Source: Undaria pinnatifida (Eukaryota > Sar > Phaeophyceae > Laminariales > Alariaceae). From it: a stretch of DNA of 64,000 nucleotides. Under the pieces are notes generated by a model that was not told the origin of the DNA, did no database searches, and saw nothing but the letters and a program-made list of their open reading frames with translations. Positions 56,091 through 64,000 of this stretch are shown one piece after another (the first letter of the stretch is position 1; each line of letters starts with the position of its first letter). The stretch is taken from the NCBI GenBank assembly GCA_012845835.1, contig JABAKD010000012.1, positions 6,663,344 through 6,727,343 of the forward strand, given 5' to 3'. Made by a program: the position numbers and the translations under genes.

Positions 56091-56433
56091 CCTTTTGATT
56101 AAAACCAGGCCCCCACGTCCTTCAAAACTCCGCCCTCCCCTCACCGGTTATTCGAGTTACAGGATTCACTTGATAAACGGATGCATTTCCTTCCACAGCT
56201 GTCAGATTTTGTCCCCCTCAGAAACGGGTTTAATAGTTTCCGCGCACAGACTGACCAACATCACCCTGTTGACCCTGATAGCTGCACTGTAGTTGCAAGG
56301 GGAGTCGCCGACCTGTATCCTTCATGAGGACACACAACCCGTAATACGCGCGATCGGAGTATCACACACAGCTTGCAAAGATGAGTTTCGACAAAATCTT
56401 CGATCTCACAGCTGGAGTGTATTTTCATTTTTT
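55978..56433 (+). repeat. dispersed repeat (tagtttccacgcac family), direct copy
   Basis: Matches 21928-22325 almost throughout, with extra C-run sequence near its start. A further partial copy (tatttccacgcacagattga) precedes it at about 55800-55977. Confidence 0.85.
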
Positions 56434-56449
56434 ATAATACATATAACTC

Positions 56450-58185
56450 TTGAATTTCAGGTGAATCTCTCGAGGCTATAACCTATTGATGATCATAAAT
56501 AACCTATTGAGCTTTAGGTGGCATATGGCGTGTATCAGCTCTTAGCTGGTGTACGCTCGTAGGCTCGCTTTCGGATGACCCGATGAAGACACAGCATATA
56601 TATATATGATCTGAGGCAAACGAAGGCCACGGTTAGGTGAGCCTGTAAGAGCAGCGAGCTCTAGCAGAGAAGATGTTGTTCGGCGACCCCAGGCCGATAT
56701 GTTGATTGATGATTTATTTGCTCAGCAGATGAGAGCTGATGGTGAGCAAAAAGGAGTGACCGAGGTGGGCCTGATCATCACCTGGTCGAGACGGCACAAT
56801 GCGTATGCTACGGACAGATGTACTCTACGGGTAGTTGTCTGATCTACCTTACTTACAGCAACGTTTCCTGAGGCCTGCTTGTGGTATACCGTACCTATGG
56901 CAATGTTCCCTGAGGTTTGCTTCTGGGAGCTTAGCTACGTCAACGTCCCGACCGTTAACCTAAAATCATGTTCCATGAACGTTGCTCCGGGTACTTTATT
57001 TCGCTGCATTTTTTTCGTACTAACATTACTTGTACGTACTACATGTACCAGCTTTTGGATATGACTAACCAGCAAGCTGCTGTGCATCATGTATCCAAGA
57101 TATTGCTGCTGAGACTTGTGCTTGCTACGTACTGCATCGATAAACGACAACACTCAGACTTATTATAACCGTCTGTTGTTCGAAAAACTCGCAATGTATA
57201 CCAGATGACTTTTAAGTGTTATCAAGTAACGACATGATGGTTACTGACAAGTAGCATCTCTAATACCTCCTCCCGTTAAGTTAACACTTTCTCACTCTGC
57301 GTTACATGCTAAAAAACTCCATAACAGGAATGCATGCAGCAACAATGATGAATGTTTGGAAAAATGTTTTGCGTAGAGCAAACTCATCTTGCTAAAATAC
57401 CTAAGGGGTGAACACAAAATAAGCGGACACGAAAAATCCTGCTCTGACACTATACGTGCTTCTGCAAATTTATGCAAGTTAACTTACTAGCTCACATTTC
57501 TATAATCATCAGACGTGAACTATATTCCAATCGGTTAATCAACCAAGGAATAGAAGATGTTTGCAGTGGTCTAAAACAGTGAATGTGTTCATCATTCCGC
57601 AACAATCATAGGAGTGAACAGCCTACCAGTGTTCCTGCCGCCCTCAAACAAAGGAACAAAGGGGCACTGCCAGCGATTTACAGCTGGATAAGACCACATA
57701 TTATAGAGAGACATCACCTCTCGTGTATCTGAACCTTCCGTGTGTACTTGTCCAGGTGGCGGGTTTTCCCGGCCGTATGTATCCTGAAGTACCGGAGATG
57801 GCGTAGACAAATGTTAGATTCAACTATCCAGTCGAAATACCTATCCGACTTGTACTCTTACTTGGTACTAACTGCGATATTTCGCAATTTCCAAACCGTG
57901 CACAACACCGGTCGTTGTCTCTGCTCGCCCCGTACAAAGAGAACATGCGGCACTCTACGTACAGCTTTGGTAAATAGATGACGCATTTCACACTTCCAGT
58001 GGCTTGACCTTGTTGGTGTAGACGTTGTCGGTGTAGACGTTGTTGATGTAGACGTCGTTAGATGTGCTTGGTCTGTTGTCCGTCGCTTGGACTTAGAGGC
58101 TGAACTTCATCTTGAAGTTGGAGAGGTAGGTAGATTTATTTCTCTCAAAATGTATTGCCGTCATCGGCTCCGCCTAGACTGTTAA
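56450..58185. other. no recognisable gene
   Basis: Only short frames. Small local repeats include gtagacgttg(t/g)...gtgtagacgtt at 58015-58060. This may be the 3' flank of the Copia-derived element, but no LTR pair could be set. Confidence 0.4.
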
Positions 58186-58458
58186 TTATGCAGCCAGTCT
58201 CTGCGTTTTGGCCTTGATGCTTATGGGCTCGTCGTTCAGGATGGTTGCCTTGCGGGTGTACACGAAGGCTGGAGATGTTGCCAGTGGCTCTTGATCGTCC
58301 TGTGTTGATTCCGTAGATCCTGTCTCGGGGTTCACCCGTGGCTGTCCTTTTGCTGTTGTGAGCGTGTGAACCTCCTCCTGACAGTCTGTTTCGTTGTTGA
58401 GCTTGGCTCCAAGGCTTGGCTCAAAAATAGCTGGTGTGATTCCGGGTGTAGCGGACAT
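58186..58458 (-). pseudogene. 3' frame fragment of the Copia-derived element
   Basis: A 90-codon frame, polar and Glu/Thr-rich, ending ISIKAKTQRLAA. It resembles the spacer before the RT domain of copia elements only in composition; assignment is weak. Confidence 0.3.
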
Positions 58459-58725
58459 TGTCGATCCGTCGACCCTTGGCTCAGCTGATGGTCCGGTAGT
58501 CCCAGATGGCGATAATCCAGCGACTCCAATGGTCCCATGTGATGCTATTGTTCCAGCTGATGCTCCGGTGATTCAATATGAAGCTAATCCAGTGATCCCG
58601 GATGCAGTTGCTCCGATGTGCGATGGTGATCCAGATGACGTTGCTCCGAAGATCCCATGCGAAGATGCTTTGGAGATCCCAGCTCCGGTAATTCCGGTTC
58701 CAGTGATTCCAGGCGATGCTGATCC
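58455..58725. repeat. degenerate 24-27-bp repeat
   Basis: Words such as gatgctccggtgattc, gcagttgctccgatg, gacgttgctccgaag and atcccagctccggtaattcc recur about every 24-27 bp, making repetitive peptides in several frames of both strands. Confidence 0.6.
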
Positions 58726-58762
58726 GTGAAGTGGATGGCATCTTAGTGTGTTGTTGGGAATT

Positions 58763-59350
58763 TCAATCACCCGGGTTTCCTCCTCCGAGATCCGAAACGG
58801 GTCTCTCTCGGTGCAGGCGAAGTTTACACACCGATGGGGTTGTCCCTGATGCTCCTGTTGCGTGCGTGTTGTCGAAGGTATCCTCGACCCTTGGATTGGG
58901 TCTTGTACTGGCGGTCTCGTGATGCGGTACATCCGGTGCGGCCCCAGTTGTAGTAAAATGTGCGTCCCCGAGCGTAGCAGCAGGTGTAGTTCCTGTCAAG
59001 GACACTCCAACTTCTTGCGGTAGTGCTCCAGCCCTTGATGACGATTCTCCAATCTCTGGTGATGATGACGCTTCGGCTGTTGTCGATAACTTTTCTTCTT
59101 CCAGAAGGTTGTTATCGTAGTAGTGTAGCATGACCTGGACTAGCGCACAAAAGCGCTCAGTCTCAGTGACAATGGCTTTGTCGGGCTTGTCTGGGATTTG
59201 CGCATGTTGGCGCTCAGTCTTCGTGACAGTAGCCTCTTCAGGCGTGTTGTTTCCACCTGTTGGTGTGCACTCCTTTTGGGCCGCATGATTCCGTCCATAC
59301 CGCGCGGATACCCTCTTTCGTTGAAGCGTTACCGTCGTGGTGTGCTCCAT
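58763..59350 (-). pseudogene. low-complexity spacer frame of the Copia-derived element
   Basis: A 195-codon frame rich in Thr, Ala, Glu and Pro, with no motif I recognise, between the protease remnant and the repeat block. A repeated pattern VTKTERQHAQIPDKPDKA / VTETERFCALVQ is visible. The normal place of integrase is taken by this sequence. Confidence 0.35.
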
Positions 59351-59377
59351 GGCTATGCTGGAGTTGGTGCAGAATTC

Positions 59378-59797
59378 TTAGATCTTTTCGAAGGTGCAAA
59401 CGCCTCGATTGGCGTCGTTGCTTGCCTGTGCTGCAGGAACTACAACAGGCATTGATGACGTATCAGCCGTGTCGCCCAGGGTGCGAAGAAATACGTCGTA
59501 AGAGAGTATGCCCTTGTCCTCTTGGTGTTGGGTGAGCGGAAGCGAAGTGCTGCTGTCGAACTGCAAGTGGGGGTTTCCCGTCTCGAGGATAGTGCTTACC
59601 CCTGATTGCATTGCTTTGATGGAGGAGAAGACGTTGCGTCCCAGTCCAGGTACGAACATGGCCGAGATGCGAACAGGAGCACGCTTTCCAGCCTGGTCGA
59701 TGATGTATCCCCAAATGGTGCCTGTTGCTCTTGCGAATACGTTCTTCCCGTTGATTATAATAGTCTTCGGATCCTTTAGCTTCTTGTAATCCCTCAT
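59378..59797 (-). pseudogene. Copia protease C-terminal part
   Basis: A 139-codon frame that continues the protease after a frameshift. RDYKKLKDPKTI, FARATGTIWGYI and MFVPGLGRNVFSSIKAMQSG match the usual region after the DSGAS motif in copia proteins. It overlaps the preceding frame by four bases. Confidence 0.7.
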
Positions 59798-60465
59798 GCT
59801 TTCCGCTTTCTTGGAATCAGCTCCTCGTCTATCAGGTGGTCCGACGCGCCGCTGTCCACAAGCATCGCGAACCTGTCGCTGTTGGGGTGAAAACCCCTGT
59901 TGCCGCTACCATTGGGGTGAAAACCCTTGGGGTGAAAACCCGTGTTGCCGCTACCAGCTAGCAGCCTTGTAAACGCGAATTTCTCTTCGAAACCATCGTT
60001 GAAGTTGAGGGACGGCATTTCGTCGTCGTTGGGGCGTGTGCTCGCGTCTTGTACAGCAGAGGCAGTGTGAGTGCATCCACTCTGCGGTGGGCGTGGCGCT
60101 CCTTGCTTGTAGCATTCCGTGTCGTCGTGTGAGGCAGTTTTGTGTACAGAACACCACTTGTGCTCAGCTCCAACGTTAGATGCTGCCTTGCCGCTTGAAG
60201 ATTCCTTGTTCTTCTGCTTGTTGTGGGCGCCAGTAGACTTGCTATCGTTGTCGTCCTTCCTTTTCCAGCAGTTGCGGGCGTAGTGGCCTTGCTTTCCGCA
60301 ATGACTGCATGACGATGCCGCAGTCATGGCTACGCCACGACCCGCGATCCTGATGTCGCTGTTGCGCGAAAGATCATCCAAGTAAAGATGGCGCATCGTG
60401 CTCTGTATCTGATCGATGTCGAAAGTCGGGTCTCGATACATCATCATCTTGATGTCCTTGTACAC
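59794..60465 (-). pseudogene. Copia gag zinc knuckle and protease active site
   Basis: In order: a gag tail (YKDIKMMMYRD), a CCHC zinc knuckle CSHCGKQGHYARNC (about residues 53-66), a second Cys/His cluster WCSVHKTASHDDTEC (about 104-118), and the protease active site LVDSGASDHLID (about 202-213). Between them a 3-copy GFHPNGSGN-like repeat (59880-59950) is inserted. A frameshift near 60490 separates it from the gag start. The catalytic DSG is intact. Confidence 0.85.
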
Positions 60466-61025
60466 TCCGTCGTGAAACCTTGTGCGCAGATGTCCTTGAA
60501 TCTGCGGTCGGAAATCATGTCGCCCATCTTCTCGAGCTCAGAGCGCGCGAGCGTCTTTTCCATAAAGTAGGAGTCCGGATCTTCTCCATGCTCCATGTTG
60601 GTGTTGACGAACTTGTCCATTTTCGCCCGGATCACTTCGTCAGTGACCTTGTTGTACTTCGAGACAAGCTCTTGTAGGGCCTTTTCTCTGTCACCGGTCG
60701 TCCCAGTCTCATCCTCGTGCTTGAGTACGAGTAGAGATGCTGGTTTTTCCGTTAGTAGAAAAAACATGGCGTACAGATCTTGATTTGCCCTTTCATAAGC
60801 TGTGATTTCTTGTGCGAGTGCTGATGAAGATCCCGTACCGGCCGCCGCTTCGGTCGGTCGAGGATGCCCTTTAATGAGGCTAGCGATATCGCGTCTGGAT
60901 ATTCCAATTACAACCGCTAATCGTTTATACCAACCTCGAAAATCAGCTGGGCTGCGCCCATCGAACGTTCTTAGTCCTTTAATGGCGTTGGCGAATGAAG
61001 TGCTGCTGCTGTTGGATTCCCCCAT
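60444..61025 (-). pseudogene. Copia gag N-terminal part
   Basis: A 193-codon frame starting at an ATG in good context (catcaccATGGgg). It contains the gag fold signature FRGWYKRLAVVIG near the start, LLTEKPASLLVL, and the helical LQELVSKYNKVTDEVIRAKMDKF. The frame ends by a frameshift soon after RRFKDICAQGF and continues in another phase as the zinc-knuckle frame. Gag forms the particle that packages element RNA. Confidence 0.75.
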
Positions 61026-61725
61026 GGTGATGATGAGTAGGTGCCAGAGAGCACTTCACTCAGGTGTCTTGTATGATATCAGTACTTGTACAGCACTGCT
61101 GTAGTAGTACCAGTAATCCCGCCGCACGTATGATACGTGTGAGGGAAAATTAAACAGCCGTTTCAAGTGCAGCAGTGGTGCTTGTGTAGAAATCGAAGGC
61201 GTTATGGAGATTTCCCCCAAAAACAAAAAAATCGGAATTCCAAATGAATACAGCAGTGCGAAGTACCTCCTGATGATGCTGGTTGCTGGCTTGCACTACA
61301 AGAGTAGTCGCCTTGATGATAAGAGTGTCCTTTATTTAACAGACAGCTACTCTACTGCCGGGAGGGCTCTTGATAAAGCTTGACGTTTGGAGTTTGGCGT
61401 GTCCTTACTGAGAAGTCACGCCTTTGGCCCGCACTCTCAACGAGGTACGTTGGGCAGTTTTGGTCGGTCTATCACGATGATCACACGTGAAGCCTATGGC
61501 CCGCACTCAACGAGAGGTGCGTTGGGCTCGAATTTGGTCGGTCTATGATGATGATCACACGTGAAGTCCTTGAACTAGAGGTCAGAGCTCTATTAACAGA
61601 CGGTAGCTTGTACCGTCGAGAGTTGCCTCTGTACCGCGGTTGCTCAGAACGACCCGCTTATTTGGAGTCTAGGCAACGTTCAGCAGTTGTTTACTTGAGT
61701 ATAGTTGTTTACTTGAGTATATAAA
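61026..61725. other. upstream of Copia gag, with a 71-bp tandem repeat
   Basis: Two units (61421-61491 and 61492-61565) share tggcccgcactc, gtacgttgggc/gtgcgttgggc and gatgatcacacgtgaag. The 5' LTR and leader of the element would be expected here, but no partner LTR was found. The minus strand has TGGCACCTACTCATC before gag, a possible primer site. Confidence 0.5.
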
Positions 61726-63982
61726 TACAAGGGCTCCGCATGGGCGCCGGCATTCGTCGGCGCCCATGCTCCGGGTAGGGCAGGGCAGCACTTCGACAAC
61801 TTGAGGTGTAGCTGTCCGATTTGGCATGCATTGAACTTTAAAGTAATGCCAAGAGTTTAATACGAACATGGGATTATGAAATTTCAAAGTCATGATTTGA
61901 CAGAAAAAAAACGTAATTTTGCACTTTGCTTTCGAAGTTGTATTATATTAATGCGCAACCCCCCGCCCGGAGACGGGGGTTGGAGATGGGAATACCCCGG
62001 GGCTGCTCCGCCGGCAACCCCACGCTAACATCCGTATACACGAGTTAACTCCCAACCCAACTGGCGACATCGAACTCTCGACGCCAGCCAACAACCAACG
62101 ACGAACAATCGTTGGCAACTCGAAGAAGACATACGAGGCAACCGCCTATAACGTGCAGCATATATAAAAAAAAAAAGTACACACGCGTGTAATAAATATG
62201 CTATAAAATATGCACGCCTGCACACACCATGCACATTAAACGAATGCACTTACTTGCCAATATACGGATAATTCCCCTCTCCCACACTTTCAGATTGCGA
62301 GCTAAATCCGAGCCGATGCACTGCCACAACGTTCGCTGTTAACTATCGACATAATATCTGCGTAAAACAGTCATACGTAACCCCACCGCACGGAGGGATA
62401 CTCAGATATTACACATGCTGAAAAAAAACACAATAACGAACACCCCTTGCACCACGCTATAACACTGATGCGGCTAGCACCCACCGCAAACCTGCGCAAT
62501 CTACGAAACCCCGTCGCATCATCAGCGAAAACGGGTACGTTTGCCAAAACAGTAACAAACACGCGCAACGTTACTGCGACCGATTAACTTCCCCTCCACT
62601 GACTCCCTCAAAAGCACGGGCGGGTGGGTGGGAACTCAAACTACTAGTCTGTATCACACCTTGGACCTGTAAGCTCTGACTCTGCTCCCCTACGCGCTCC
62701 GCGTGCAGGTCGTCGCCTACACAGCTGGGCCAGGTGTGCCCAATGCTATCGCTCACACGACTATGAATTACCGCATTGATCTGATTGGTCAAACTTCTTA
62801 CGTACGTACAAAACCCATATTTTCTCATACTTCGATAATATTCTGCATTATACAACAAAGAAGGCAAGGATAGGCGAAACACACTATTTATGTTAAATAA
62901 GCCGTCAAGTAAAAGTTGGCGTCTATCAAACAAAAATATCGAAAAGAGTATTATTGAGAACCTGCGTCGCCTCTAGGCGAAACAAAAGAGGCCTTGGCAT
63001 TAATGAAGAGACTGCACTGCTGTCCCCGTTGCAATGGAGGTTCGACGTCGACAGGATGCAAAGTCGGTTTGCATCAAACGTCGACATGGGGCCATGTCAG
63101 CCGGCGAGGTTTTGGAAGAAGATTGCTTTGTTTATTACATGAAGGCTGTCGCATTGATTGGTCTGCGTGGTTGCGGGCGAGGAGAAAAACGAAGAAGAAG
63201 AGGAGGGCGATCTCTCGTTGAGGCGGCGTTGTCTAAGATAGGTGCGGGGGTGGCTTTGCTCGTACGGGAGGTTGGCGTAGCGCTTCTTCGCTGTTTTTGT
63301 CTCGAGAAGGCGGGATATGTGTGTCTGCTATCTTTTCTTCGTGGGTGCTTTCACGTTGTCGAAATCGGACGCGTCCCCTCAATACATAATATCCGGAGTG
63401 TCTCTACCATGACGACTGCTGAATCAATGATGGTGCCGTGCGTATTTCCCAGAGACTGACATATTATTTACTGGTAGAAATGATCATATACCTTTCTTTG
63501 CAACATTTTTTTTTCTTCATCTCATTTATCATCCCCGCACCATTCTCGCGATCCCTCCCAGTAGTAACTCAGATCCGGGGTCACATAGCGGGCCCTCCTC
63601 CTCCCTCCCCACTTCGGCACGTGCCTTCATTTTTACCGCGAGGAGAATCGAACATTTTCTTCCCTCGTCGACTCGCGTCGAATTGTACCTAGCAGGCGCT
63701 CTCAGCAGTTGATCTCTTTTTTTTATTGCATTTTTGCAAATTTAGTCATATTTCATCGTGGTGGGTGTCGAACTCAAGGACAACCAAACGTTGGAGGTAT
63801 TCGAGGGTAAAACCACTACACCACCGGGGCGGCCGGCTGACAATTGATTCAAACAAAACAGGATCTTTGCATAAAGATTACATTCCCTCCCCCATATTGT
63901 ATGATATTCCGATGGTTGACGCGACATAGAATAAAGCGCCAAATACCTAAATATCAGCCTACGCGGAGTTTTAGATATCATG
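61726..63982 (+). mobile_element. interrupted arm of the inverted duplication (SINE-bearing element)
   Basis: The inverse partner of 16993-18301. It starts with tacaagggctccgcatgggc and a hairpin (12-bp stem 61738-61749 with 61758-61769). A 929-bp insertion follows at 61918-62846. The rest of the element matches the other arm closely and includes the pol III boxes (A box 63813-63823, B box 63765-63773, minus strand). Its frames (such as 63034-63459) are not conserved between arms. Confidence 0.85.
61918..62846. mobile_element. 929-bp insertion within the inverted-duplication arm
   Basis: Comparison with the uninterrupted arm shows the clean site cgtaat|attatac split here by 929 bp starting tttgcactttgctttcgaag and ending cgataatattctgc. 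No target duplication longer than two bases is seen. The first and last 20 bases share gca and tcgaagt at matching offsets as a weak inverted repeat. A GC-rich foldback (cccccgcccggagacggggg) lies at about 61966-61985. No transposase frame was found. Confidence 0.75.
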
Positions 63983-64000
63983 CCAAACGCAAAATAATAT

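Larger units (their letters stand above)
58186..61025 (-). mobile_element. Copia-derived gag-protease element lacking integrase and RT
   Basis: Minus-strand gag, zinc-knuckle and protease segments of Ty1/copia type are followed not by integrase but by about 1.2 kb of low-complexity frames. No integrase, RT or RNase H motif was seen down to 56450. It is therefore a deletion derivative or non-autonomous element. No LTR pair was identified. Confidence 0.75.

Noticed and set aside
55645-56144. Pro-rich (+) and Gly-rich (-) frames over the C runs
   Set aside because: They are translations of homopolymer tracts.
58394-58729. 111-codon plus-strand frame rich in Pro/Ala/Asp
   Set aside because: Generated by the 24-27-bp repeat; similar frames open on the other strand.
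1-64000. CRISPR arrays, bacterial operons, rRNA genes or telomere repeats
   Set aside because: None seen; no regular short repeats with unique spacers, and gene structure is intron-bearing eukaryotic.

Overview
This looks like nuclear DNA from an intron-rich, transposon-rich eukaryotic alga. Two spliced host genes can be reconstructed, meeting tail to tail with 44 bp between their stop codons. One (34251-39890, +) is a TerC-family membrane protein with a signal-peptide-like leader followed by a transit-like stretch. The other (39935-51459, -) is a GRK2-like G-protein-coupled-receptor kinase that has no PH domain and ends in a CaaX box. A two-part plastid leader, GT-AG introns up to about 6 kb, and Copia, Ty3/gypsy, Helitron, hAT and Harbinger-type elements together suggest a photosynthetic stramenopile, perhaps brown-alga-like. 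That placement is inference; no rRNA or organelle marker is present.

Layout. 1-7980: no credible gene; a G-rich, C-poor plus strand full of degenerate tandem repeats. 9784-13050: a decayed Helitron whose Rep half is inverted relative to its helicase half, with a degenerate OTU domain downstream of the helicase. 13-20.8 kb: dispersed repeats, a 461-bp tandem duplication, an element carrying a tRNA-derived SINE core, and an array of B-box-bearing repeats. 20835-29396: a Ty3/gypsy element with 362-bp LTRs on the minus strand, with damaged pol and no visible gag, itself invaded by another repeat. 29550-31190: a non-autonomous hAT element with an 8-bp target duplication and large GGGTC subterminal arrays. 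32410-33194: a PIF/Harbinger-like MITE.

34.2-51.5 kb holds the two host genes. Their introns are loaded with elements, including two copies of one Tc1/mariner-like MITE, one in each gene. 52314-54844 is an unusual run of six 85-bp LTRs enclosing miniature internal domains and one internally deleted chromodomain gypsy element. 54.8-56.4 kb is a poly-C-rich repeat tangle. 58186-61025 is a Copia-derived gag-protease remnant. 61726-63982 is the inverted partner of 16993-18301, interrupted by a 929-bp insertion.

The host genes are not an obvious functional pair. The kinase should phosphorylate activated receptors at a membrane, with prenylation in place of PH-domain recruitment. The TerC protein probably sits in a plastid membrane. 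Exon boundaries were derived by eye from GT-AG sites, reading phase and family alignment; no transcript data or searches were available.
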